Shown here: one piece after another, positions 16,172 to 24,407 of the stretch
Numbering within the stretch: position 1 is the stretch's first letter
How the letters are laid out: each line of letters starts with the position of its first letter
Assembly (NCBI RefSeq): GCF_014651055.1
Contig: NZ_BMWD01000021.1
Location: forward strand, 109,144-173,143
DNA from: Streptomyces fructofermentans
GTDB lineage: Bacteria; Actinomycetota; Actinomycetes; Streptomycetales; Streptomycetaceae
DNA length: 64,000 nucleotides
Direction of reading: 5' to 3'
Translations under genes and position numbers: made by a program
Notes under the pieces: generated by a model
What the model was told of the DNA's origin: nothing
The model's input: only the letters and a program-made list of their open reading frames with translations
Databases searched by the model: none

Positions 16172-17827
16172 GTGCTGAGCACGATGCAGGACGTACCGCT
16201 GCTGATCTCGAGGATTCTGACCCACGGGTCCACGATCCACGGTTCATCTCAGGTGATCACCTGGACCGGTGAGGGCGACCCGCAGCGGCGCTCGTTCGCC
16301 GAGATCGGGGCCCGGGCCGCCCGCCTGGCACACGCGCTGCGCGACGACCTCGGTGTCCGGGACGACGACCGCGTCGCGACGCTGATGTGGAACAACGCCG
16401 AGCACGTCGAGGCGTACTACGCGATCCCGGCCATGGGCGCGATCCTCCACACGCTCAACCTCCGGCTGCCCCCCGAGCAGCTCGTCTGGATCGTCAACCA
16501 CGCCGCTGACCGTGTCGTGATCGCCAACGGTTCGCTGCTCCCGCTGCTCGCGCCGCTGCTGCCGCACCTGAAGTCGGTCGAGCACGTGGTCGTCTCCGGC
16601 CCCGGAGACCGCTCGCTGCTCGAAGGGGCGGCGGTCCAGGTGCACGAGTACGAGGACCTGATCGCGGACAAGCCGGAAAGCTACGACTGGCCGGAGCTGG
16701 ACGAACGCCAGGCCGCGGCCATGTGCTACACCTCCGGCACGACGGGGGACCCCAAGGGCGTCATCTACTCGCACCGCTCCATCTACCTGCACTCCATGCA
16801 GGTCAACATGACCCAGTCCATGGGTCTCACGGACGGGGACACCTCCCTCGTGGTGGTCCCGCAGTTCCATGTGAACGCGTGGGGGCTGCCGCACGCGATG
16901 TTCATGACGGGCGTCAACGTGCTGATGCCCGACCGCTTCCTCCAGCCCGCTCCGCTCGCCGAGATGATCGAGAGCGAGCGGCCCACGCACGCGGCCGCCG
17001 TTCCCACGATCTGGCAGGGGCTCCTCGCGGAGCTCACGGCCAAGCCCCGTGACGTGAGTTCGCTGACGCAGGTCACCATCGGCGGCTCCGCCTGTCCGCC
17101 GGCCCTGATGAAGGCCTTCGACGCGCTCGGCATGCGCGTCTGTCACGCCTGGGGCATGACGGAGACCTCTCCGCTCGGCACGATCGCCCGGCCTCCGGCC
17201 CACGCGGTCGGTACGGACGAGGAGTTCGGCTACCGCCTGACGCAGGGCCGGTTCCCGGCCGGCGTCGAGGCCCGGCTGACCGGTCCCGGCGGCGAGCGCC
17301 TGCCGTGGGACGGCGAGTCGGCGGGCGAACTCGAAGTGCGCGGTCCGTGGATCGCGGGTGCGTACTACGGCGGTCAGGGCGCCGAAGTCCTGCGTCCCGC
17401 CGACAAGTTCAGCGAGGACGGCTGGCTGAAGACCGGTGACGTCGGCACGATCAGCGCCGACGGCTTCCTGACCCTCACCGACCGTGCCAAGGACGTCATC
17501 AAGTCGGGCGGAGAGTGGATCTCCTCGGTCGACCTGGAGAACGCCCTGATGGCGCACCCCGAGGTCGCCGAAGCCGCGGTCGTCGCCGTCCCGGACGACA
17601 AGTGGGGCGAGCGTCCGCTGGCCACCGTGGTGCTCAAGGAGGGGTCGGGCGCCGACTTCGCGTCCCTGCGCGCCTTCCTCGCCGAGGAGGGGAAGATCGC
17701 CAAGTGGCAGCTTCCGGAGCGCTGGACGATCATCGAGTCGGTCCCGAAGACGAGCGTCGGCAAGTTCGACAAGAAGGTCCTGCGTCGGCAGTACGCGGCC
17801 GGAGAGCTGGACATCACCCAGCTCTGA
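16172..17827 (+). CDS. Long/medium-chain fatty acyl-CoA ligase
   Basis: A 551-residue ANL adenylating enzyme that activates a fatty or aromatic acid to the acyl-AMP and then the CoA thioester. Landmarks are the P-loop AMCYTSGTTGDPKGVIYSH, the A5 motif HAWGMTETSPLG, the A7 motif WLKTGDVGTISADGFL, the A8 hinge TDRAKDVIKSGGEWIS and the A10 lysine in KTSVGKFDKKVL. I chose the GTG at 16172 (GGGAGGA Shine-Dalgarno at 16161-16167) over the ATG at 16151 because the conserved sequence begins MLSTMQDVPL. It stands alone between the sigma factor gene and a parS site. Confidence 0.92.
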   Translation: MLSTMQDVPLLISRILTHGSTIHGSSQVITWTGEGDPQRRSFAEIGARAARLAHALRDDLGVRDDDRVATLMWNNAEHVEAYYAIPAMGAILHTLNLRLPPEQLVWIVNHAADRVVIANGSLLPLLAPLLPHLKSVEHVVVSGPGDRSLLEGAAVQVHEYEDLIADKPESYDWPELDERQAAAMCYTSGTTGDPKGVIYSHRSIYLHSMQVNMTQSMGLTDGDTSLVVVPQFHVNAWGLPHAMFMTGVNVLMPDRFLQPAPLAEMIESERPTHAAAVPTIWQGLLAELTAKPRDVSSLTQVTIGGSACPPALMKAFDALGMRVCHAWGMTETSPLGTIARPPAHAVGTDEEFGYRLTQGRFPAGVEARLTGPGGERLPWDGESAGELEVRGPWIAGAYYGGQGAEVLRPADKFSEDGWLKTGDVGTISADGFLTLTDRAKDVIKSGGEWISSVDLENALMAHPEVAEAAVVAVPDDKWGERPLATVVLKEGSGADFASLRAFLAEEGKIAKWQLPERWTIIESVPKTSVGKFDKKVLRRQYAAGELDITQL

Positions 17828-17860
17828 CGGTGATCTGACGGCCTGTGGCCGGCAGACGAA

Positions 17861-17892
17861 CGGGGCACTGTTTCACGTGAAACAGTGCCCCG
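17861..17892. other. parS: ParB-binding site inside a 32-bp palindrome
   Basis: The 14-mer GTTTCACGTGAAAC (17870-17883), flanked by T and A, is a perfect match to the bacterial and Streptomyces parS consensus bound by ParB. It is embedded in a longer exact palindrome (CGGGGCACTG...CAGTGCCCCG) that starts 34 bp after the CoA ligase stop, so it can also act as a terminator. In Streptomyces parS sites cluster around oriC, suggesting that the window is origin-proximal. Confidence 0.93.
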
Positions 17893-18326
17893 CCCCATGC
17901 GCGCCCGCACTCGGCACGCCCGCCTGCTTGCAGCCCGACTGCCCGACTGCCCGCCGGCATCGCGGGCCCGCGCACCGGGGGGACGGGCGCGGAAACGGTC
18001 ACAGGACCGGGACCGGGACCGGGACCGCTGAGCCGACCCGCGAAGTCCGAGCCCGAGTGCGGAGCCCGGAGCCCGGAGCCCGAGTACCGGAGGCCGTCTC
18101 CCAGGCGCCGCGCGGTCGCATACGCGCGCCCGGTGTCCGAGTGCCCAGTGACCGCGTGTCCTGATCTCCGAGCCTCCCGGTATCCGACCGCGCGGCCGAG
18201 GAGCCCGAGCACCGGAGCCCGAGCACCGGAGCCCGACGTCCAATCGGCCGAGGAGCCCGGCTGCCGAGCGTTCCGGCGGCCAAGCGGCCAAGCGGCCGAG
18301 AAGCCCCGTGCCGGTCTTCGGGCGCG
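17893..18326. other. Non-coding gap with GAGCCCGGAGC-type repeats
   Basis: I see no supported gene between parS and the kinase gene end. The DNA contains iterated CCGGAGCCCGAG units near 18055-18085 and again near 18196-18235, where CGAGCACCGGAGCC occurs in tandem. The closing ~60 bp (GGCCAAGCGGCCAAGCGGCC) is another short repeat. Confidence 0.6.
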
Positions 18327-21300
18327 TCAGTTTCCGACGCGGGCCAGCAGGTCGACGATCCGGCTCTGCACCTCGGCGCTCGTCGAGCGCTCCGCGAGGA
18401 AGAGCACGGTCTCCCCCGCCGCCAGGCGCGGCAGTTCGGCCGGATCGACGGCGGCCGTGTAGACGACGAGCGGCGTGCGGCTGAGCTGGCCGTTCGCGCG
18501 CAGCCAGTCGACGATGCCGGCGCGCCGACGGCGTACCTGCATCAGATCCATGACCACGAGGTTCGGCCGCATCTGCGCGGCCAGGGTGACCGCATCCTCG
18601 TCGGAGGAGGCCCGGGCGACCTGCATTCCCCGCCGCTCCAGGGTCGAGGTGAGCGCGAGCGCGATCTCCGCGTGCTCCTCGATGAGCAGGACCCGCGGCG
18701 GGTGCTGCTCGCTGTCGCGCGGGGCGAGTGCCTTGAGGAGTACGGCGGGATCGGCACCGTACGCGGCCTCGCGGGTCGCCTGGCCGAGACCGGCGGTGAC
18801 CAGGACCGGGACCTCGGCGGCCACGGCGGCCGTGCGCAGCGACTGGAGCGCCGTGCGGGTGATGGGCCCGGTGAGCGGGTCGACGAAGAGCGCGGCCGGG
18901 AAGGCGGCGATCTGGGCGTCGACCTCCTCGCGCGAGTGGACGATCACGGGACGGTAGCCGCGGTCGCTCAGTGCCTGCTGTGTCGTGACGTCGGGCGCGG
19001 GCCACACGAGCAGCCTGCGCGGGTTGTCCAGCGGCTCCGGGGGCAGTTCGTCGTCCATCGGCCGCGGGTGCGGCTGATTCGCGACCTCGACCGCTCCGCC
19101 GGGGCCGTCCAGCGGCTCGGGGCCCTCGTCCGCGTTCTTGTCGGGTGCTCCTATGGCGTACGAGCGTCCGGTGCCCTCGGTGGTGGCGGCGAGCCGGGAC
19201 TGCTGTGCCCCGGCCTGGGCCAGAGGACGGCCGCCCGTCTCGGCCTGCTCGGCGGCCGGATCGGGGCGGGTGCCGAGCTTGCGGCGCCGCCCGGATCCGT
19301 TGGTCGCGTGCGGGGGCGGCGTGGGGGCCTGCGCCTGCGTGCCGGCCGGCGCCGGCTGGGCCTGCTGCGCGGGCTGCGGACGGCTCTGCGCCGGGGGCAG
19401 CGGAGCCGGAGCCGCCGCGCGGGCGGCCCTCGGCTGCTGGGCGTCGGTCATGCGCCGCCCGAACGGCACACCCTGCCCGAGCGTGCGGACGCTTATGGCA
19501 CGGCCCTGCGTCGAGTTGGGGTCGAGCGGCGGTGCCGTCGCCTCGGCGGGCAGCGGCTGGGCGGCCCGGGGCTGATCCGGGGCGGGGCTCGGGCCCGGGA
19601 CCGGGGTGTGCTCCGGTTCGGCGGAGGACTCGGCGGCACCGGGCCACGGCTGCTGGAGCTGCGCCGCCGGAGGAGTGTCCTGCTGCTGTGCCGGGACTCC
19701 GGCGCCGGAGGAACCGCCCCCACCGGGCCAGGCCTGCACGGCCGCGGCGATCCTGGGCAGGCCGGCGGCAGGGTCCGCGGAACCGGGGACGGCCTGCGGA
19801 GGCAGCGCCGGGCCCGGCACGTCCCGCTGCGACACGCCCTGCCCGGACGTCGTGGCGCCGGTGGGAGGCACGGCCTGGCCGTGCGTTGTCTGGTTTGCCT
19901 GGGCGGCCACGGGCTGCGCGGGCGTGCTCTCCTCGGGCAGGGCCTGAGGGGGAAGAGCCTGCGCGGGCGGCAGCTCGCCGGGCAGTGCCTGTCCGTGAGC
20001 CGACTGCGCCGCGACCGGACCGGGCGCCGCGGGAGCCGGAACCGCCTGGCCGGCGACCCCGGGCGCGGCGACGGCCGCATCGCCCTCGCCCGCCGCCTGC
20101 CTGGCCCGCCGGCGACCGGTGGGCGCCTGCACGGGATGCGGCTGCGGAGGCGTGTGGTCGTCGGCGGGGTCGTGCAGCGCCACGTCATGGCGTCCGCCGA
20201 GCGCCTGGGCCTGTGCTTGTGCCTGCGCCTGGATCTGAGCCTGCGCCTGGACGTGGGCCTGGGCCTGCGCCTGGGCCTCCGCGTCCTGGGCGGCGTACTC
20301 GGGCGAACGGTCCGCCTCGGCCGGGGGCAGGGCGAACACCGCGCGCGGGCCCGCCTCCTGCGCCGCCGCGCGTTCCGCCGCCGCGGCCAGCGCCCGTCGG
20401 CGCCGCCCGGTCGGCTGCGCCGCGTCGTCGTTCTCAGTACCCGTACTCGTACCCGCACCCGGGTCGGGAGCCGCGGAGGCCGCCGGAGGGGCAGCCGCGG
20501 GCAGTGCGGCCGGAAGAGCCTGCTGTTCCCCGTCGCGTCGCGCACGACGGCCGCCACCGGGCGCCGGAACACCCTGCGGGGGCACGGTCTCGCCGAGTCC
20601 CGTGGCCGCGGAACCGGCAGCGTGCTCGGCCGCGGTGACGACCGCGCCCTCGGAGACCCCGCCGTCGTCGGCCGTGCTCGGCCGTCCGCGACGGCGTCCG
20701 GTCCCGCCGGACCCCTCGGCGCCGTCCTCGTCGCCGGAGACCTGCGCGGGCAGGGCGGGCTGTGCCCCTTCGCCGGCGGCGCGCCTGCGCCGTCCGGTCG
20801 GCACGGCCGCCTCCGTCGAGGGGGCGGTCCCGCTCTCAAGGAAGGCGTCGACGGAGGCCCGCCGGGCCCGCCGCCGTCCGCCGCTCTGCGGGGCGGCCTG
20901 CTCGGGCAGCGCGACCGCGGAACCGACGGCGCCGTCCGCGGCCGGGACCGCGCCCGGGCCCGCTTCGAGAGCCAGGCCCGGGTGGGGGCCGGGAGCCGGT
21001 ACCGAGCCGGCGCCGCCGCCGATGGGCACCTCCAGGACGAAGGCGCTGCCGCTCATCCCGGGGACCTCGTGCGTCTGCAGCACCCCGCCGTGGGCGCGCA
21101 CGATCCCGCGCACGATCGGCTCGTGCACCGGGTCGCCGCCGGGGTACGGCCCGCGGACCTCGATGCGTACGACCTCGCCGCGCTGCGCGGCCGCCACGAC
21201 GACCGTGTTGTCCATGTAGCCGCCGGCCGTGACCGGGGGCGCGTTGCCCGTGGAGTCGACACCGGCTACGTCGGCGACCAGGTGCGCGAGAGCGGACGCG

Positions 21301-22673
21301 AGCCGCTGCGGGTCGACCTCGGCCTCGATGGGCGGCGCGTGCACGGCGAACTGGACCCGTCCGGGGCCGATGAGTTCCACGGCGCCGTCGACACCGGCCG
21401 CGACGACCGCGTCCAGCATCACGTTCGTGCGGGTGATCTGCTCGGCCCCCGAGTCCAGGCGCTGGTAGGCGAGCACGTTGTCGACGAGCGTGGTGATCCG
21501 CGAGTAGCCGGCCGAGAGGTGGTGCAGGACCTGGTTGGCCTCGGGCCACAACTGCCCGGCGTCGTCCGCGGCGAGGGTCGCGAGTTCGCCCCGCAGCTGG
21601 TCGAGCGGTCCGCGCAGCGAGCGTCCCAGGACCGAGAGGAGCTGATCGTGGCGTGCGGCCAGCGCCTCGTACCGGTCCTTCTCCCGCTCGGCGAGTGCCG
21701 CGTACCGGTCGTCGCCGGCGGCCAGCTCCTCCTCGTGCTCCTCGCGCAGACCGGCGAGCTCCTCGCCGTGCTTCTCCCGGAGCGCGGCCAGCTCGGCGGC
21801 GTGCTCCTCGTCGGCGAGGGCGAGCTCCTCCTGGTGGCGCTTGGCCTCGGCGTCCTTCTCCTCGGCGAGGGTGTCGTACGGCCGCCGGTCGGTGAAGGTC
21901 ATCACGGCGCCGACGAGCTGGTCGCCGTCCCGCACGGGCGCGGTCGTCAGGTCGACCGGGACCTTGTCGCCGCTCTTGGACCACAGGACCTGCCCGCGCA
22001 CCCGGTGCTTGCGCCCGGAGCGCAGGGTGTCGGCGAGCGGGGACTCCTCGTACGGGAACGGCTCGCCGTCCGCGCGCGAGTGCAGCATGAGCGGGTGCAG
22101 TTCCTGCCCGCCGAGGTCGCTGGCCCGGAAGCCGAGTATCTGGGCGGCGGCGGGATTGACGAGGACGACCCGGCCCTCGGTGTCCGTCCCGACGACACCC
22201 TCCGCGGCGGCCCGCAGGATCATCTCCGTCTGCCGCTGCGAACGCGCCAGCTCGGCCTCCGTGTCGACGGTGCCGGAGAGGTCGCGCACGACCAGCATCA
22301 GCAGCTCGTCGCCGGTGTAGCCGGAACCGTCGTAGGCCTGCTGGGCGTTCTCCAGGTTCGCGCTCGTGACCTCGACCGGGAACTCGCTGCCGTCGGTGCG
22401 GCGGGCGACCATCCGGGTCGGCCTCGTACGGCCGCTGTCGTCGACGGCCTCGGGGCGCCGCATGCTGCCGGGGATGAGCCGGGAGTCGAACTGGGGCAGG
22501 AGGTCGAGAAGGCCCCGCCCGACGAGTGCCGTGCCCGGTGCCTCGAAGGCCTCCAGGGCGATGGTGTTGGCGTTGACGACCGTGCCATTGGCGTTCACCA
22601 GCACCAACGCGTCGGGAAGCGCGTCGAGTATGGCTGCGAGGCGAGCAGCGCCTCGGGATGGCCTGCTGCTCAC
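18327..22673 (-). CDS. Giant degenerate hybrid sensor kinase (2x PAS, pseudo-kinase, 2x receiver-like)
   Basis: A 1448-residue soluble protein. The order is PAS ~11-130, PAS ~148-265 (AAEGVVGTDTEGRVVLVNPA), acidic coiled coil ~268-340, HisKA-like ~341-410, HATPase-like ~415-552, a long Ala/Pro/Gln linker with repeated GRRRRA motifs ~553-1215, receiver-like ~1218-1310 and a C-terminal receiver ~1325-1448. The dimerisation helix reads LGRSLRGPL where an active kinase has SHELRTPL, so the phosphoacceptor His is missing. The N-box reads ALAHLVADV without its usual Asn, and no DxGxG G1 box is seen. The last receiver keeps an acidic pair (IEEH) and VVMDL but lacks the conserved Lys. It is therefore probably a signalling scaffold rather than a kinase. 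Confidence 0.85.
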   Translation of the reverse strand: MSSRPSRGAARLAAILDALPDALVLVNANGTVVNANTIALEAFEAPGTALVGRGLLDLLPQFDSRLIPGSMRRPEAVDDSGRTRPTRMVARRTDGSEFPVEVTSANLENAQQAYDGSGYTGDELLMLVVRDLSGTVDTEAELARSQRQTEMILRAAAEGVVGTDTEGRVVLVNPAAAQILGFRASDLGGQELHPLMLHSRADGEPFPYEESPLADTLRSGRKHRVRGQVLWSKSGDKVPVDLTTAPVRDGDQLVGAVMTFTDRRPYDTLAEEKDAEAKRHQEELALADEEHAAELAALREKHGEELAGLREEHEEELAAGDDRYAALAEREKDRYEALAARHDQLLSVLGRSLRGPLDQLRGELATLAADDAGQLWPEANQVLHHLSAGYSRITTLVDNVLAYQRLDSGAEQITRTNVMLDAVVAAGVDGAVELIGPGRVQFAVHAPPIEAEVDPQRLASALAHLVADVAGVDSTGNAPPVTAGGYMDNTVVVAAAQRGEVVRIEVRGPYPGGDPVHEPIVRGIVRAHGGVLQTHEVPGMSGSAFVLEVPIGGGAGSVPAPGPHPGLALEAGPGAVPAADGAVGSAVALPEQAAPQSGGRRRARRASVDAFLESGTAPSTEAAVPTGRRRRAAGEGAQPALPAQVSGDEDGAEGSGGTGRRRGRPSTADDGGVSEGAVVTAAEHAAGSAATGLGETVPPQGVPAPGGGRRARRDGEQQALPAALPAAAPPAASAAPDPGAGTSTGTENDDAAQPTGRRRRALAAAAERAAAQEAGPRAVFALPPAEADRSPEYAAQDAEAQAQAQAHVQAQAQIQAQAQAQAQALGGRHDVALHDPADDHTPPQPHPVQAPTGRRRARQAAGEGDAAVAAPGVAGQAVPAPAAPGPVAAQSAHGQALPGELPPAQALPPQALPEESTPAQPVAAQANQTTHGQAVPPTGATTSGQGVSQRDVPGPALPPQAVPGSADPAAGLPRIAAAVQAWPGGGGSSGAGVPAQQQDTPPAAQLQQPWPGAAESSAEPEHTPVPGPSPAPDQPRAAQPLPAEATAPPLDPNSTQGRAISVRTLGQGVPFGRRMTDAQQPRAARAAAPAPLPPAQSRPQPAQQAQPAPAGTQAQAPTPPPHATNGSGRRRKLGTRPDPAAEQAETGGRPLAQAGAQQSRLAATTEGTGRSYAIGAPDKNADEGPEPLDGPGGAVEVANQPHPRPMDDELPPEPLDNPRRLLVWPAPDVTTQQALSDRGYRPVIVHSREEVDAQIAAFPAALFVDPLTGPITRTALQSLRTAAVAAEVPVLVTAGLGQATREAAYGADPAVLLKALAPRDSEQHPPRVLLIEEHAEIALALTSTLERRGMQVARASSDEDAVTLAAQMRPNLVVMDLMQVRRRRAGIVDWLRANGQLSRTPLVVYTAAVDPAELPRLAAGETVLFLAERSTSAEVQSRIVDLLARVGN
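20205..20290 (-). repeat. Hexanucleotide tract encoding (Gln-Ala)n
   Basis: Iterations of CTGGGC/CTGCGC on the plus strand encode a run of alternating Ala and Gln (blocks such as AQAQAQAHVQAQAQ) in the kinase linker. It is the most repetitive coding stretch in the window and prone to slippage in multiples of 6 bp, which would keep the frame. Confidence 0.8.
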
Positions 22674-22897
22674 GAGACGCTTCCTCCCTGTTACCGCACC
22701 TTGCCGACCGCGGGGGCCATCTTGCCAACCGGTCCGCGACGTGTCACGCGAGGGAGTCTACGGGCAGTGCCTGTGCTCGCGGCGCCGGATGAGAGGGAGG
22801 TCGCACGCAGAGGGGGCGCAGAACGGACGCAGAACCGGCGGAGGACCTGTGACCGTGCGCTTCTTTGTCCGGGAACCCGGCGGCCGCCGCGGGATTC

Positions 22898-23353
22898 CTA
22901 CCGGCCGAGTTCCGGGAGTACGGGCACGAGGTCGTTCCATCGCGCGATCTCGCACCCGTCGCCGCGCCCGTACGCCGCGTCGACCGGCCGCCCCGCCCAG
23001 GTGCCCGTGACCCGGGCGGTCGCCGGACCTCCGTACTGCATCGTGCACAGCCCGTCCCGGGACGCCGGCGCGAAGGGATCGCGGCCCCACGAGGTCCGCC
23101 GGTCCAACTGCTCGCAGGCGGCGCGGGCGTCGGGGTGGCTGCCGCCGGCGGGATGGCAGTCCAGTTCGTACCGCCCGTCCGCGGCGCCCGCCCCGCTGAC
23201 GGTCACGGTGAGGTGGTCGGCGTCGTCCGCGTCGCTCACCGGCGGCGGTACGAAGGACGCCGGAGCGGCGTACGAGGCCGGGGGCATCGCGCAGATCGCG
23301 GCGAGGGACGCGGCGGCGGACGTGACGGCGGTGACGGCGAGGCGGCGCAGCAT
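22898..23353 (-). CDS. SSI-family secreted protease inhibitor
   Basis: A 151-residue precursor of a Streptomyces subtilisin inhibitor-like protein that blocks extracellular serine proteases. The signal peptide is residues 1-~31 (MLRRLAVTAVTSAAASLAAI, cleavage around SYA/AP). The mature domain shows LTVTVSGAG, YELDCHPAGGSHPDARAACEQL and the reactive loop LCTMQYGGP. By alignment with SSI (CPMVYDP), P1 is Met and P1' is Gln in place of the usual Val. A conserved late Cys (GCEIARWN) completes two disulfides. The ATG at 23353 is the only start giving a signal peptide. Monocistronic and transcribed towards the kinase gene. Confidence 0.9.
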   Translation of the reverse strand: MLRRLAVTAVTSAAASLAAICAMPPASYAAPASFVPPPVSDADDADHLTVTVSGAGAADGRYELDCHPAGGSHPDARAACEQLDRRTSWGRDPFAPASRDGLCTMQYGGPATARVTGTWAGRPVDAAYGRGDGCEIARWNDLVPVLPELGR

Positions 23354-23601
23354 GGCGGGCTCCACGGGGTGCGGGCGAATGGATGAGGGGGGCGAACTCC
23401 TTCTCCTCCGGCTCCCGGTCGGCCCTCCGGCGGGGCGGGCGCCCCTCTCCTCTAACGCCGTGCGCCGCGCGACGTTGCGCCGCGGGGCGTGCTTTGCCCT
23501 GGAGGCTTTCCGCCTAGTACCGTGGGGGGCGATTGGTGACAGCCCGCTCGGCTGTGTCATCATCTGCACGCACCATTCGCGCTCGCGCGGGTGGTTGTGC
23601 T

Positions 23602-23692
23602 GGAGGCGTCGCCTAGTCCGGTCTATGGCGCCGCACTGCTAATGCGGTTTGGGCCTTAAAGCCCATCGAGGGTTCAAATCCCTCCGCCTCCG
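23602..23692 (+). tRNA. tRNA-Ser(GCU)
   Basis: A 91-nt class II tRNA. The acceptor GGAGGCG pairs with CGCCTCC (23685-23691), with discriminator G23692. The anticodon stem CCGCA/TGCGG holds loop CTGCTAA with anticodon GCT at 23638-23640. The T-arm is GAGGG-TTCAAAT-CCCTC (23668-23684). A long variable arm is present. CCA is not encoded. Confidence 0.97.
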
Positions 23693-23701
23693 CCGTAGGA
23701 C

Positions 23702-23734
23702 CCGAAGCCCCGGTCGCCACGACCGGGGCTTCGG
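23702..23734 (+). terminator. Terminator of tRNA-Ser(GCU)
   Basis: A 14-bp perfect stem (CCGAAGCCCCGGTC and its complement) with a 5-nt loop lies 10 nt after the tRNA. Confidence 0.9.
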
Positions 23735-23932
23735 TCGTTCCTTGATCGTTCCAGGGACTCCCGCGGGCGGCCGCAGGCTCGTCGTCGAGGTCACTTCCAC
23801 GTCGTTTCCGCAGGTCAGACCGGGTTCGACAAACGGATTTCGCCTCACGGCGCCAGTCATGTAATGTTGTTCCCGCAACGCCGACCAGGCAGAAAAGCCC
23901 GGAAGGAAGAGCGAAGACAACAGAACACACAA

Positions 23933-24005
23933 GCACTCGTAGCTTAACGGATAGAGCATCTGACTACGGATCAGAAGGTTGCAGGTTCGAATCCTGCCGA
24001 GTGCA
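23933..24005 (+). tRNA. tRNA-Arg(ACG)
   Basis: A 73-nt tRNA. The acceptor GCACTCG pairs with CGAGTGC (23998-24004), with discriminator A24005. The anticodon stem TCTGA/TCAGA holds loop CTACGGA with anticodon ACG at 23966-23968. The T-loop is TTCGAAT. Position 34 is an adenosine that must be deaminated to inosine by TadA, which is encoded at 49374-49856. CCA is not encoded. Confidence 0.97.
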
Positions 24006-24011
24006 CACGGA

Positions 24012-24041
24012 CAAGAGGCCCCGGAGAGATCCGGGGCCTCT
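24012..24041 (+). terminator. Terminator of tRNA-Arg(ACG)
   Basis: The hairpin AAGAGGCCCCGGA...TCCGGGGCCTCTT begins 7 nt after the tRNA. The remaining ~360 bp to the MFS gene hold no gene that I can support. Confidence 0.9.
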
Positions 24042-24407
24042 TGCGTTTCCGGAGTGTGCGGCGGTGAAGCCGGGCGGCCGGTCGTGGCCCGCCCGTGCCG
24101 CCCCGGGTGCCGGAGAGTTGGCCGGAGCGCCCGCCCGTCGCCCGTCCGCCGCCGGTGCCGTCCGGTCCGGGCCGCCGCGGTCGCGTCCCGGCCGCCGGAA
24201 GCTGGGCCGGCGTCAGAGGCGGTCCCGGCACTGCCCGTACGGCGGCTCGGGCCCACCGCCGTTCCGTACGTGCACGCTCGCCCGTCGGCCGGGGTGGGTC
24301 CGCGCGCCGGAACTCCCGCGCGGGCACGGTGCCGTACGGCGCGGGACGCCCCACACGGTTGCCGTTCCCGGGCTGCGCGGCGGCACGGTGCGTGTGAACC
24401 TGCCTGT

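Noticed and set aside
18672..23642. A 1656-codon open frame on the plus strand
   Set aside because: It is the antisense shadow of the giant sensor gene and the SSI gene. Its composition (Arg/Gly/Leu-rich, no domains) is typical of the opposite strand of high-GC genes.
24012..24407. Possible N-terminal extension of the MFS exporter back to tRNA-Arg
   Set aside because: The frame is open, but the sequence is Arg/Pro-rich, overlaps the tRNA terminator and lacks membrane or family features.
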